Below, piece by piece: positions 37,414 to 46,550 of a stretch of 64,000 bases of DNA (its first letter is position 1; every line of letters starts with the position of its first letter). A model generated the notes under the pieces. That model saw only the letters and a list, made by a program, of their open reading frames with translations, was not told where the DNA came from and ran no database searches. The translations under genes and the position numbers were made by a program. Source of the stretch: Rhizobacter sp. SG703. Its GTDB lineage: Bacteria > Pseudomonadota > Gammaproteobacteria > Burkholderiales > Burkholderiaceae_C. The stretch is taken from positions 62,001 through 126,000 of the forward strand of contig NZ_JAAZQK010000008.1 in the NCBI RefSeq assembly GCF_012275445.1. The letters run 5' to 3'.

Positions 37414-37475
37414 CGCGCGATGCTAAGCCCACCGGCCCGGGCCTGCAGGCGATACCGTTTTGCCTACACTGCCGC

Positions 37476-38189
37476 ATGACCGCACGCATGACCGCACCCC
37501 ACCCGCTGAAGCTGTTCATCGCCAACAAGAACTACTCGTCCTGGTCGCTGCGCCCCTGGGTGCTGATGCGCACGCTGTCGATCCCGTTCGACGAGCAGCT
37601 GGTGCCGTTCGGCGCCGGCTCGCAGGCGGAGGTCTTCGGCAGCTTCTCGCCTTCCGGCAAGGTGCCGTGCCTGGTCGACGGCGAGACGGTGGTGTGGGAT
37701 TCGCTGGCGATCGTCGAGTACCTGGCCGAGTCGCATCCTGCCGCCTGGCCCGCCGACCGCGGCGCACGCGCATGGGCGCGCTGCGCGGCCGCCGAGATGC
37801 ACTCCGGTTTCTTCATGGTGCGCAACCTGTGCTCGATGAACTGCGGCGTACGCGTGCGGATCGACCCGTGGCCGCCCGCGCTGCAGGCCGAATGGGACCG
37901 GCTGTCGGCTCTGTGGGACCAAGGGCTTGCGCGCTTCGGCGGGCCGTTCCTCGCGGGCCCGCACTTCACCGCGGTGGATGCGTTCTTCGCGCCGCTGGCG
38001 TTCCGGGCTCAGACCTATTCGCCGGCGCTGTCGGCGCGCTCGAACGAGTACCTCGCGCGGCTGCTGGCCTTGCCGGCGATGCAGGCCTGGTATGCTGAGG
38101 CGCTGGCCGAACCGTGGCGCCACGCGGGCCATGAAGACGAACTCCGCGCGGCCGGCCGCGTGCTGCAAGACCTGCGCGCGCCGCGCTGA
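37476..38189 (+). CDS. Glutathione S-transferase family protein
   Basis: This 237-residue protein has a thioredoxin-fold N-terminal domain (LKLFIANKNYSSWSLRPWVLMR, PSGKVPCLVDGETVVWDSLAIVEYLAE with the cis-proline and the glutathione-contact DS pair) and an all-alpha C-terminal domain with FLAGPHFTAVDAFFAPLAFR. It resembles the YfcF-type group. Starts at 37476 or, four codons later, at 37488 are both possible. It is divergent from the SRPBCC gene. The electrophilic substrate is unknown. Confidence 0.88.
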   Translation: MTARMTAPHPLKLFIANKNYSSWSLRPWVLMRTLSIPFDEQLVPFGAGSQAEVFGSFSPSGKVPCLVDGETVVWDSLAIVEYLAESHPAAWPADRGARAWARCAAAEMHSGFFMVRNLCSMNCGVRVRIDPWPPALQAEWDRLSALWDQGLARFGGPFLAGPHFTAVDAFFAPLAFRAQTYSPALSARSNEYLARLLALPAMQAWYAEALAEPWRHAGHEDELRAAGRVLQDLRAPR

Positions 38190-38201
38190 GGCCGCGACAG
38201 G

Positions 38202-38633
38202 TCAGTGCGGCCGGCCGGCCGCGATCGCCGGAAACTCGCCTGCATAGCGTTCGATCCATTCCATCGCGGCCTCTTCGGCCGTGAGCTGCCGGCCCTCGAT
38301 GCGGCCGACCGACTGGCGGTAGTCCTCGATGTGGCAGACCTGCTCGACCATCCGTGCGAGGAACGCGACCTCGGCATCGAGGAAGGTCACCCCCAGCTCG
38401 TAGCCGTCGATCTCGCTCGGCTCGCACCACGCGACGCGCGCATCGGCCTCGAAGGCCGGTTGCACATACGGGATGCGGATGCGCACATGCGCGCCCGGCG
38501 CCACCGCGCGGTCGACATGCACCGCGAGACCGCCGGCGCTGATGTCGTGCGCATGGGCAGCGGCCGGCCCGTGCAGGTTCTCGGCGCCGATCTGGACCGG
38601 CAGGTCGACAGGGTGGCGGATGAACTGTCTCAT
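38202..38633 (-). CDS. PilZ-domain protein
   Basis: This 143-residue protein opens with MRQFIRHPVDLPV, which contains the RxxxR-like c-di-GMP arginine motif in shortened form (R-H-P). The downstream HDISAGGLAVHVD motif matches D/NxSxxG. A PilZ beta-barrel ends near EIDGYELGVTFLD, followed by a C-terminal helix region. PilZ proteins bind cyclic di-GMP and adjust motility or surface polysaccharide. The N-terminal motif is R-x-x-(I)RH rather than a clear RxxxR, so nucleotide binding is likely but not certain. The ATG at 38633 is the family start. Confidence 0.82.
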   Translation of the reverse strand: MRQFIRHPVDLPVQIGAENLHGPAAAHAHDISAGGLAVHVDRAVAPGAHVRIRIPYVQPAFEADARVAWCEPSEIDGYELGVTFLDAEVAFLARMVEQVCHIEDYRQSVGRIEGRQLTAEEAAMEWIERYAGEFPAIAAGRPH

Positions 38634-38704
38634 GGTCGGCGCCAGTATTCGCGATCTGCGTTCGCCGCGCCAATAACCCATTTGAAGGGGGGGACTCGCT
38701 TGCT

Positions 38705-40216
38705 TTATCCGACCTGCGCACCCGCCCGGCCGGCCTCGACGCTGAAACGCGCCGCGCTGCGGATCGTCGCGTGCGGGTCGTTCGCATCGCTGACGACGCG
38801 CAGCGTGGCCTCGAGGCGCTGCGGGTTCAGCCGGAAGCTCATGTAGCCGCGCTCCTCACTGCGCGCGTAGTGGATGTGCGGGTTCAGCGGCAGCGCCGGA
38901 TCGAGCCGGGCCTGCGCCATGCCATGGCTGGTGATCGACGTGCCGCAGAACTCGGTGGCCAGCGGCGCCGCATCGCCGGGGCGGCGCTTCAGGTCGGCCA
39001 CGTAGTTGCAGTGCACGTCGCCGCTCAGCACCACCGGGTTCGCGGTGCGCCGCTCGGCCAGCGTGTCCAGCAGCCGCTCGCGCGCGGCCGGGTAGCCGGA
39101 CCAGCCGTCGGTCCAGAAGCGGCCTTCCTTGGTCCAGGTGAACGGCGCCATCAGCGTCTGCTGCGCGAGCAGGTTCCAACGCACGTCGTCGCGCGCGAGG
39201 CCGTCGCCCAGCCATTGCTCCTGTGCGTTGCCGAGCAGCGTGCGCTTCGGTGCCACCAGCTCGGGGCAGGCGGCGAGGTCGACCGTGCCGCCGCCGCCGC
39301 GGCCCGGCTTCTGGCAGGCCTGGTGGTCGCGGTACTGGCGGTCGTCCAGCACATGGAAGCGCGCCAGCGCGCCCCAGTCGTAGCGGTCGAACACCTGCGC
39401 GTTCGCGCGCACCGGCCGCGACGACGGCGGCAGCGGCATGTGTTCCCACCAGGCCTGGTAGGCGGCGGCACGGCGCGCGAGGAAATCCGGCGCGGCCGCG
39501 TCGGCCAGGTCATTCGCGTAGTCGTTTGCGACCTCGTGGTCGTCCCAGGTCACGATCCACGGCGCGGCGGCATGGATGCGCTGCAGGTCGGTATCGCCCT
39601 TGTACTGCGCATAGCGGGCCCGGTATTGCGCGAGCGTCGTCGCTTCGCCGCTGCCTTCGTGCAGGCGCACGCGGCCGGCCACCGGCGCGTACTCGTAGAT
39701 GTAGTCGCCGAGGAAGACGACCAGGTCGGGCGCTTCGTCGGCCAGGTGGCGCCAGGCGGCGAAATGGCCGTGGTCCCAGCGCTGGCACGACGCGATCGCG
39801 AAGGCCAGCGATTCGTTCGCGCCGCGCGGCGGCGCGGTGCGGGTTCGGCCGGTCGCGCTGCGCGCGCCGAGCGCGCTGAAGCGGTAGAAGTAGCTGCGCG
39901 ACGGCGCCAGCTCGCGCGGCTGTGCATGCACGCTGTGGCCCCAGGCGGCTTCGGCGGTCTCGGTGCCGCGCGCGACGACCTGCGTGAAGGCCTCGTCGCG
40001 CGCCAGCTCCCACTGCACCGGCACGCGCGGCGGCAGGTCAGCGCCGACCAGGCGCGTCCACAGCACCACGCTGTCGGCGCGCGGCGAACCGGAGGCGATG
40101 CCGAGCGCGAAGCGGTCGACGTCGGTGGCGCGCGCGGCGGGCACGAACCACGGGGCGCCGGTGCTGATCGCGGCCCATTGCAACAGGCGGCGGCGGTCGA
40201 AGGAGGTGAGGCTCAT
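38705..40216 (-). CDS. PhoD-like alkaline phosphatase
   Basis: This 503-residue protein has a twin-arginine-type signal (FDRRRLLQWAAISTGAPW). PhoD-family landmarks follow: an N-terminal beta domain (FALGIASGSPRADSVVLWTRL), then metal-site motifs VVFLGDYIYEY, TWDDHEVANDY, and VVLSGDVHCNY. It should hydrolyse phosphate mono- or diesters in the periplasm, with calcium and iron in known PhoD enzymes. The start ATG at 40216 places the Tat motif properly. It is divergent from the Rep helicase gene. Confidence 0.92.
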   Translation of the reverse strand: MSLTSFDRRRLLQWAAISTGAPWFVPAARATDVDRFALGIASGSPRADSVVLWTRLVGADLPPRVPVQWELARDEAFTQVVARGTETAEAAWGHSVHAQPRELAPSRSYFYRFSALGARSATGRTRTAPPRGANESLAFAIASCQRWDHGHFAAWRHLADEAPDLVVFLGDYIYEYAPVAGRVRLHEGSGEATTLAQYRARYAQYKGDTDLQRIHAAAPWIVTWDDHEVANDYANDLADAAAPDFLARRAAAYQAWWEHMPLPPSSRPVRANAQVFDRYDWGALARFHVLDDRQYRDHQACQKPGRGGGGTVDLAACPELVAPKRTLLGNAQEQWLGDGLARDDVRWNLLAQQTLMAPFTWTKEGRFWTDGWSGYPAARERLLDTLAERRTANPVVLSGDVHCNYVADLKRRPGDAAPLATEFCGTSITSHGMAQARLDPALPLNPHIHYARSEERGYMSFRLNPQRLEATLRVVSDANDPHATIRSAARFSVEAGRAGAQVG

Positions 40217-40354
40217 CGGGTCGGCAGGAAAGAGGGCGGTACGGGAGATCGCTGCGAAGGCAGGCCGCGCCGGTTCTATCACAGTCGCGCGCCGTCTCGG
40301 CGCGGGTCGCTCGCCTATGATCGACGCGACTCCCCCTTGCGAAGCCGTCCGCCC

Positions 40355-42424
40355 GTGTCCTCCTCCCCCGATTCCGTCTCCACGCTGAACAACGCCCAGA
40401 TGGAGGCGGTGCAGCACCTGTCCGGTCCGTGCCTGGTGCTGGCCGGCGCCGGCTCGGGCAAGACGCGGGTCATCACGCACAAGATCGCGCGGCTGCTGCA
40501 GGCCGGCTATGCGCCGGGCCAGATCGCCGCGATCACCTTCACCAACAAGGCCGCGCAGGAAATGCGCGAGCGCGCCAAGTCGCTGATCGGCGCGCGCGCC
40601 GCGAAGCACCTGGTGGTCAGCACCTTCCACTCGCTGGGCGTGCGCATCCTGCGCGCCGAGGGCGCACGCCTCGGGCTGAAGGAGAAGTTCAGCATCCTCG
40701 ACAGCGACGACGTGCTCGGCATCCTGAAGGACGCCGGCGGCACCACCGACGTCGCGATGGCGCGCCGCTGGCAGTGGACCATCAGCCTGTGGAAGAACGA
40801 GGGCCTGGCCAGCGACGACGTGAAGCCCGAGACCGACGACGACGCGGTCGCGCAGAAGGTGATGAAGCGCTACGAAGAGCGGCTCGCGGCCTACCAGGCG
40901 GTCGACTTCGACGACCTGATCGGCCTGCCGTACCGGCTGCTGAAGCGCGACGACGAGGCCCGCGCGACCTGGCAGAACACGCTGCGCTACGTGCTGGTCG
41001 ACGAATACCAGGACACCAACGCGATCCAGTACGAGCTGCTGAAGAGCATCGTCGGCGAACGCGGCATGTTCACCGCGGTCGGCGACGACGACCAGAGCAT
41101 CTACGGCTGGCGCGGCGCGACCATCGAGAACCTGCGCCGCCTGCCGCAGGAATACACCGCGCTGAAGGTGATCCCGCTGGAGCAGAACTACCGCTCCACC
41201 GGCCACATCCTGCGCGCGGCCAACAGCGTGATCGGCCACAACCCGAAGCTGTTCGAGAAGAAGCTGTGGAGCGCGTTCGGCGACGGCGAGCCGGTGCAGC
41301 TGGTCGAGTGCGACAACGAGGAGCACGAGGCCGAGCGCGCGGTCGCTCGCATCCAGGCGATCCGGGCCAACGGAGCGGCCGACGGCGTGCAGTTCAAGGA
41401 TTTCGCGATCCTGTACCGCGCCAACCACCAGGCGCGGGTGTTCGAGAAGGCGCTGCGCAAGGCCGAGCTGCCGTACAAGGTGTCGGGCGGGCAGAGCTTC
41501 TTCGACCGCGCCGAGATCCGCGACCTGTGCGCCTGGCTGCGGCTGCTGGTCAACAACGACGACGACCCGGCGTTCCTGCGCGCGGTGACCACGCCGAAGC
41601 GCGGCATCGGCCACCAGACGCTGGGCAGCCTCGGCGAGTTCGCCGGCAAGTGGAAGACCAGCCTGTACGAGGCGCTGTTCGCCGAGAGCCTGGGCACCGC
41701 GATCAATGCGCGCGCGATCGGCTCGCTGCACGAGTTCGGCCGCTACGTCAGCGACTTCGAGTACCGCGCCCGCCACACCACCGGCTCGGAAGATGCCAAG
41801 GCCTTGCTGATGGGCTGGCTGAAGGACATCGACTACGAGAAGCACCTGTACGACGGCGACGACAGCGAGAAGGTCGCCGCCGCGCGCTGGTCGAACGTGA
41901 TCGACTTCATCGACTGGATCGCGAAACGCTGCGGCGGCGAGATCGAGAACGACGGCGGCATGAGCATCGAGACCGAGCGCACCAGCGTGCTCGACGTCGC
42001 GCAGACCATCTCGGTGATCATGAGCCTGGCCGAGCGCGGCGAGGAGCAGGACGTGATCACGCTGTCGACGCTGCATGCGTCGAAGGGCCTCGAATGGCCG
42101 CACGTGGTGCTGGCCGGCGTCAACGAGGGGCTGCTGCCGTTCCGCAGCGACGACGAGGAGATGACGCCGCAGCGGCTCGAGGAAGAGCGCCGGCTGATGT
42201 ACGTCGGCATCACGCGGGCGCGCACGACGCTGGCGGTCAGCACGCTGCGCCGCCGCAAGCGCGGGCGCGATTTCGTGCAGGGCATCCCGAGCCGCTTCAT
42301 CGGCGAGATGAAGCTGCACGAGGCCGGGCCGAAGGAAGATCCGCGCGAGAAGCTGAAGGCGCTGCGCGCCGCGGCGCTGGCGCGCGCCGAGCAGGCCAAG
42401 GCCGCGGCGCCGGGGGCGGCATGA
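40355..42424 (+). CDS. rep: ATP-dependent DNA helicase Rep
   Basis: This 689-residue superfamily 1A 3'-5' helicase has Walker A GAGSGKT at 31-37, motif Ia TFTNKAAQEMRER, Walker B LVDEYQDTN, motif III GDDDQSIYGWRG, motif IV EQNYRS, motif V LSTLHASKGLEW and motif VI RRLMYVGITRA. Size and the TLHASKGLEW motif fit Rep better than UvrD, which is longer. GTG at 40355 is the likely start. The stop overlaps the YhhN start (ATGA), so the downstream two genes are co-translated. Role: removal of proteins ahead of replication forks. Confidence 0.93.
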   Translation: MSSSPDSVSTLNNAQMEAVQHLSGPCLVLAGAGSGKTRVITHKIARLLQAGYAPGQIAAITFTNKAAQEMRERAKSLIGARAAKHLVVSTFHSLGVRILRAEGARLGLKEKFSILDSDDVLGILKDAGGTTDVAMARRWQWTISLWKNEGLASDDVKPETDDDAVAQKVMKRYEERLAAYQAVDFDDLIGLPYRLLKRDDEARATWQNTLRYVLVDEYQDTNAIQYELLKSIVGERGMFTAVGDDDQSIYGWRGATIENLRRLPQEYTALKVIPLEQNYRSTGHILRAANSVIGHNPKLFEKKLWSAFGDGEPVQLVECDNEEHEAERAVARIQAIRANGAADGVQFKDFAILYRANHQARVFEKALRKAELPYKVSGGQSFFDRAEIRDLCAWLRLLVNNDDDPAFLRAVTTPKRGIGHQTLGSLGEFAGKWKTSLYEALFAESLGTAINARAIGSLHEFGRYVSDFEYRARHTTGSEDAKALLMGWLKDIDYEKHLYDGDDSEKVAAARWSNVIDFIDWIAKRCGGEIENDGGMSIETERTSVLDVAQTISVIMSLAERGEEQDVITLSTLHASKGLEWPHVVLAGVNEGLLPFRSDDEEMTPQRLEEERRLMYVGITRARTTLAVSTLRRRKRGRDFVQGIPSRFIGEMKLHEAGPKEDPREKLKALRAAALARAEQAKAAAPGAA

Positions 42425-43116
42425 AGACGATCGCGTGGGCGCTCGCCGTGCTCGCCAGCGCCGTGCTGGCGATCGCCGCCGGCGACGGGCTGATCGCGTC
42501 GCATTGGCTGTTCGTGTTCAAGCCGCTGACCACGCTGCTGGTCATCGCGTTCGCGTGGCCGCGCGGGGCCGATGCCCCGGCGCGGCGGCGCTGGATCCGC
42601 GTCGGGCTCGGGCTGTCGCTGGCAGGCGATGTCGCGCTGCTGTGGCCGGTGCGGGGCTTCCTGCCGGGGCTGGTGGCGTTCCTGCTGGCGCACCTGGCCT
42701 ACATCGTGGCCTTCACGCGCGGGCTGCGCTTCGCGGCCTGGCCGACGGCGTTCGCGGCGTATGCGGTGCTGGCTGGCGCGATCCTGGCACTGCTGTGGAA
42801 CGGCGTGCCGTCGGTGCTGCGGCTGCCGGTGCTGGCCTATGTGGCCTGCCTGTCGGCGATGGCGGCGCAGGCGATGTGCGCATGGCATGCGGCGCATGCC
42901 GGCGGCGACGTGCAGGCGGTGCGGCTCGCGCGTCATGCCGCGATCGGCGGCGCGGTGTTCGTCGCGTCGGACGCGTTGCTCGCCACCGACCGATTCGGCG
43001 CGCCGCTGCCGTTGTCGGCGCTGCTCATCCTCGGCAGCTACTGGGCGGCGCAGTGGTTGATCGCGGTGTCGATGCGCGCGGAGAATTCGAACAAACCGTT
43101 GTCGGAGCAGACGTGA
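42421..43116 (+). CDS. YhhN-family membrane protein (lysoplasmalogenase-like)
   Basis: This 231-residue protein has about eight membrane helices and YhhN/TMEM86 family features: WLFVFKPLTTLLVIAFAWPRG with the conserved lysine-proline, GLSLAGDVALLWP with a conserved aspartate, FLLAHLAYIVAF with a conserved histidine, and GAVFVASDALLATDRF with a second aspartate. Animal members hydrolyse the vinyl ether bond of lysoplasmalogens; the bacterial role is unclear. Its start overlaps the rep stop by four bases. Confidence 0.87.
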   Translation: MKTIAWALAVLASAVLAIAAGDGLIASHWLFVFKPLTTLLVIAFAWPRGADAPARRRWIRVGLGLSLAGDVALLWPVRGFLPGLVAFLLAHLAYIVAFTRGLRFAAWPTAFAAYAVLAGAILALLWNGVPSVLRLPVLAYVACLSAMAAQAMCAWHAAHAGGDVQAVRLARHAAIGGAVFVASDALLATDRFGAPLPLSALLILGSYWAAQWLIAVSMRAENSNKPLSEQT

Positions 43117-43724
43117 TGGATGTGGACCCGGTTCAGACGGTGGAGTCGCTGCGGGAGGAGGCGTCGGCCACGACGCAACGCCATGCGCGCCTCAATGCGG
43201 CGGTGGCGATCAGCGTGGCGATCCTCGCGACCTTCATGGGCATCTGCAAGGTCAAGGACGACAACATCGTGCAGGCGATGCAGCAGGCGCAGGCGGACAA
43301 ACTGGACCACTGGTCCTACTACCAGGCGCGCAATGTTCGACAAGAGGTGGCCGAGGCCACGCTGACGCAGTTGCGCCTCGCGCGTGCCGGCCGCAGCGGG
43401 GCCGAGGCAGCGGCCTACGACACCGAGATCGCGCGCTACGCGGCGCTGGCGGCCGACCAGGCGAAGAAGAAGCTCGAGGTCAAGGCACAGGCCGAACAGG
43501 ACCAGAAGGCCTACGACGCGCTGAACTTCCGCGACGACCAGTTCGACCTGTCGGACGCCTTGCTCGCGATCGCGATCGCGCTGCTCGCGGTGACGGCGCT
43601 GACGCAGCTGTGGTGGCTGTACTGGCTGGCGTGGGTACCGATGGGCTTCGGCGTGCTGATGGGCGTCGCGGGCCTGGGCGGCCTGGGCATCCACCCCGAT
43701 GCGCTGGTCAAGCTGCTGAGCTGA
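43116..43724 (+). CDS. DUF4337 membrane protein
   Basis: This 202-residue protein has one membrane helix near 28-44 (AAVAISVAILATFMGICKVKDDNI), a long charged, Ala-rich coiled-coil region (70-150), and two C-terminal membrane helices (LLAIAIALLAVTALTQLWWLYWLAWVP in outline). The pattern matches DUF4337, a family of unknown function. The ATG overlaps the YhhN stop (TGATG), so it is the third co-translated gene of the rep unit. Confidence 0.8.
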   Translation: MDVDPVQTVESLREEASATTQRHARLNAAVAISVAILATFMGICKVKDDNIVQAMQQAQADKLDHWSYYQARNVRQEVAEATLTQLRLARAGRSGAEAAAYDTEIARYAALAADQAKKKLEVKAQAEQDQKAYDALNFRDDQFDLSDALLAIAIALLAVTALTQLWWLYWLAWVPMGFGVLMGVAGLGGLGIHPDALVKLLS

Positions 43725-43745
43725 ACCACCGGTCCCTGCGCCCGC

Positions 43746-44558
43746 TCACATCCCCTTGAACAGCCCGGTGAAGCTGCGCGACACCTCCAGCTTCTCGCCA
43801 TGCCCCTTCACGCTGACCAGCTGGCGCCCGCGCAGGTCGCGCGTCACGCCGGAGATCGCCTGCGTGTTGACGAGCGTCGAGCGGTGGATCTGCCAGAACT
43901 GGTTCGGGTCCAGCTCGTCCAGCAGCTCCTTGATCGGCTTGCGGATCAGCGCCTCGATCGTCGCCGTCTGCACCCGGGTGTACTTCTCGTCGGAGATGAA
44001 GAACAGCACGTCGTCGACCGGGATCATCTGGATGCTCTGCCCGACCGTCGCCTGGATCCAGCGCAGCCGCTGCGGCGCACTGCCCGGGCTCAGCTGCAGC
44101 GCGAGCTTCTGCAGCAGCTGCTGCATCTCGGGCCCGGCCACCGGCGGCGCGTCGTTCGCCGCGGCGCGCTGCGCGAGCCGCTTGCGGATGCGCTCGACCG
44201 TCAGCGCGAGCCGCTCGCGCTCGGCCGGCTTCAGCACGTAGTCGACGACGCCCTGCTCGAAGGCCTCGACCGCGTACTGGTCGTAGGCGGTGATGAAGAC
44301 GATCTCGCAGCCGTCCCACTCGTCGTCGCCGGCGGCCAGCTGGCCGATCTGGCGCGCCGCCTCGACGCCGGTCATGCCCGGCATGCGGATGTCGAGGAAG
44401 ACCAGGTCGGGCCGGTGCTGCGTCGTCAGCTCGACCGCCTCGAGCCCGTTCTTCGCCTCGGCGACGATCTCCAGTTCGGGCCACACCTCGGCGAGTCGCG
44501 CGCGAAGCTGCTCGCGCATCAGCCGCTCGTCGTCGGCAATCACAGCTCGGATGTTCAT
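43746..44558 (-). CDS. LytTR-family response regulator (AlgR/LytR type)
   Basis: This 270-residue regulator has a receiver domain with phospho-acceptor Asp56 in LVFLDIRMPG and the Lys motif DYVLKPAERERL. A linker with a coiled tendency follows, then a C-terminal LytTR DNA-binding domain (SIQMIPVDDVLFFISDEKYTRVQT; HRSTLVNTQAI). It is the third gene of a kinase/membrane-protein/regulator operon and starts within the stop of the second (ATGA). The kinase is LytS-like, as expected for LytTR partners. Targets are unknown; relatives control surface polysaccharide, pili or peptidoglycan turnover. Confidence 0.92.
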   Translation of the reverse strand: MNIRAVIADDERLMREQLRARLAEVWPELEIVAEAKNGLEAVELTTQHRPDLVFLDIRMPGMTGVEAARQIGQLAAGDDEWDGCEIVFITAYDQYAVEAFEQGVVDYVLKPAERERLALTVERIRKRLAQRAAANDAPPVAGPEMQQLLQKLALQLSPGSAPQRLRWIQATVGQSIQMIPVDDVLFFISDEKYTRVQTATIEALIRKPIKELLDELDPNQFWQIHRSTLVNTQAISGVTRDLRGRQLVSVKGHGEKLEVSRSFTGLFKGM

Positions 44559-44977
44559 CCCCGGATCGTAGCCTCAGCCGGGGCCTGCGGAGGCTTCGGC
44601 CGGCGCTCCAGCAGCCGCCACACCAGCCACAGCAACCCGGCGAGCAGCAGCACCGGCGACAGCATCAGCCCGGCGGCCAGCAGCGCCACCGCGACCGCGA
44701 TGCCGATGGCCAGCGCCGCCATCAGCAGCGGCACGCCGACGCCCACCATCAGCGCACACGGCACGACGACCGCCAGCACCAGCCCGACCACCAGCAGGCA
44801 GGCGGTGGCCACCAGCCAGTGCCCCACCTGCAGGGCCGGCAGCGTCCACGACTCGCCGTCGACGGTGACGTGGATGCCGTCGGTGGGCAGGCTGTGCAGC
44901 AGCGCCGCCGCCAGCAGGCCGGCCATCACGAGCGCACTGAGGGCGAGGCACAGCAAGGCCTGGAGGACGCGTTTCAT
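44555..44977 (-). CDS. Small polytopic membrane protein embedded in a two-component operon
   Basis: This 140-residue protein has three or four hydrophobic helices (about 7-27, 50-75, 76-98, 100-120) and a basic, proline-rich C-terminus (RRPKPPQAP). A loop HVTVDGESWTLPALQVG lies between the first two helices. No family is recognised. It overlaps the kinase gene upstream and the regulator gene downstream by four bases each (ATGA twice), so all three are made together. It could be a third signalling component that modulates the kinase; that is inference from position. Confidence 0.7.
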   Translation of the reverse strand: MKRVLQALLCLALSALVMAGLLAAALLHSLPTDGIHVTVDGESWTLPALQVGHWLVATACLLVVGLVLAVVVPCALMVGVGVPLLMAALAIGIAVAVALLAAGLMLSPVLLLAGLLWLVWRLLERRPKPPQAPAEATIRG

Positions 44978-46440
44978 GCGGAGGCTCCTTCATCGGACTT
45001 GGAACGGTAGGGCACGGTGATCGTCACCCGCGTGCCGCCGCCGGGGTTCTCGGCGACAGTCAGGCTGGCCTTGTTGCCATACAGCAGCTGCAGGCGTTCG
45101 CGGATGTTCGCGAGGCCGATGCCGGTGCCGGCGGTCGCGGCCTTGCCGAAGCCGAGGCCGGTGTCGGCCACCGTCACCGCCAGCTTGCCGTGCACGATCT
45201 CGGCGCCGACGGTCAGCGAGCCGCCTTCGGCCTTCGGCTCCAGCCCGTGCTTGATCGCGTTCTCGACCAGGCTCTGCAGCATCATCGGCGGGAACTCGGC
45301 CGACAACAGGCCGTCGCTGACGCGCACCTCGGTCTGCAGCCGCTCTTCCATCCGCACCTTCAGGATCTCCAGGTAGGGGCGGATCACCGCGAGCTCGCGG
45401 CCGAGGTCGCGGGTGGCCTGCGCATTGGCCTCGCGCATCGTCGGCATGCTGGCGCGCAGCAGCGCGATCAGGTTCTTCTGCATCCGGCTGGCGCGCGGCG
45501 GGTCGGTCTCGATCAGGTGGTCGATGCTGGCCAACGTGTTGAACAGGAAGTGCGGCTCGACCTGCGCCTGCATCGCGGCCATGCGGGCCTCGATCACCTG
45601 GCGCTTCAGCGCCTCGGACTCGGCCATCTCGGTGGCCACCACCGCCTGCGCCTCGGCCTTGAAGCGGCCGGCCGCCATGATCTTGATGATCATCGAGATG
45701 AAGATCAGCAGGAAGGTGAAGCCGGGCAGGTGGTCGCCGGGGCGGAAGCCCTTGATGGTGGTGGTTTCCACCTCGTCGTCGGCGGCCATCTTCTCGAGCA
45801 CGCGGTCGGCGGCCTCGCGCTGCGCATCGACCGCGGCCTCCTGCGCATCGGCGATCGCACGCTGGATGTCGGCCTTGGCCTGCTCGACCGCGGCGCGCAC
45901 CTCTTCGGTGTCGGCGTTCTTCGGCAGCTTGACCTCGATGCCCGGCACCGAGATCGCGATCCCGCTCGCGGCCGAGGCGGCCGCCGACGCCGCCGCGGCC
46001 GGCGACCCCGGGCCGATGCGCACGCCGCGGTCGTCGATCGTCACGCCGCCGGCGCGCACGCCCCGGTCGTCGATCTCCAGCGGCCCGATGCGCACGCCCT
46101 TGTCGTCGATCGTGACCTCGAACGGCTTGCCGGCGATGGTGACGTTGGCATGCTTGCCGGTGTCCGCCGACGACGCGGTGCTGGCCGGAGCGGCCGGGGC
46201 CGCCGGCGCCTTGCGCTTCGGGCCTTTCACGATGACGCGGTCGTCGCTCCAGCGCAGGTTGAACGGCGGCAGGTCGGACAGGATGCCGGAGGCGATCAGC
46301 GCCAGCACCGACAGCACGATGAAGCGCTTCCAGCTGATGCTGTCCAGCCAGCGGGCGTAGGCGCTGAAGCCGCGGCGCGCGGCCGGCAGCATCGAGCCGG
46401 TGAAGCCGGGGGCGGCGGGCGGGGTGGAACGAGAATCCAT
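44974..46440 (-). CDS. LytS-like sensor kinase with a repeat-containing extracytoplasmic region
   Basis: This 488-residue kinase has one membrane helix near 40-57, an extracytoplasmic region to about 238, a second helix at 241-257, then a His_kinase domain with phospho-acceptor His297 in QVEPHFLFNTLASIDHLI and a HATPase with ENAIKHGLEP and GIGLANIRERLQLLYG. The sensor region contains three tandem degenerate copies of xIDDxGVRxG at about 109-142, then an Ala-rich stretch and a charged helix (175-225) likely to form a coiled coil. HFLFN marks the LytS/YehU class that pairs with LytTR regulators. The signal is unknown. Confidence 0.9.
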   Translation of the reverse strand: MDSRSTPPAAPGFTGSMLPAARRGFSAYARWLDSISWKRFIVLSVLALIASGILSDLPPFNLRWSDDRVIVKGPKRKAPAAPAAPASTASSADTGKHANVTIAGKPFEVTIDDKGVRIGPLEIDDRGVRAGGVTIDDRGVRIGPGSPAAAASAAASAASGIAISVPGIEVKLPKNADTEEVRAAVEQAKADIQRAIADAQEAAVDAQREAADRVLEKMAADDEVETTTIKGFRPGDHLPGFTFLLIFISMIIKIMAAGRFKAEAQAVVATEMAESEALKRQVIEARMAAMQAQVEPHFLFNTLASIDHLIETDPPRASRMQKNLIALLRASMPTMREANAQATRDLGRELAVIRPYLEILKVRMEERLQTEVRVSDGLLSAEFPPMMLQSLVENAIKHGLEPKAEGGSLTVGAEIVHGKLAVTVADTGLGFGKAATAGTGIGLANIRERLQLLYGNKASLTVAENPGGGTRVTITVPYRSKSDEGASA

Positions 46441-46550
46441 GCGGCCACTGTAAGCGGCGGCGCCGGGCCGGCGCGAGCGCCAGGCGACGGTCCGGCCGAT
46501 CCGTCGGACAGGCTGCAACCATCCGCGACGGAACGATCGCGGATTGCCAG

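Noticed and set aside
38705-42424. A single 1200-codon gene joining the PhoD-like or Rep regions with upstream open frame
   Set aside because: Only the Rep and PhoD parts show family motifs; the rest is the antisense of the neighbouring gene.
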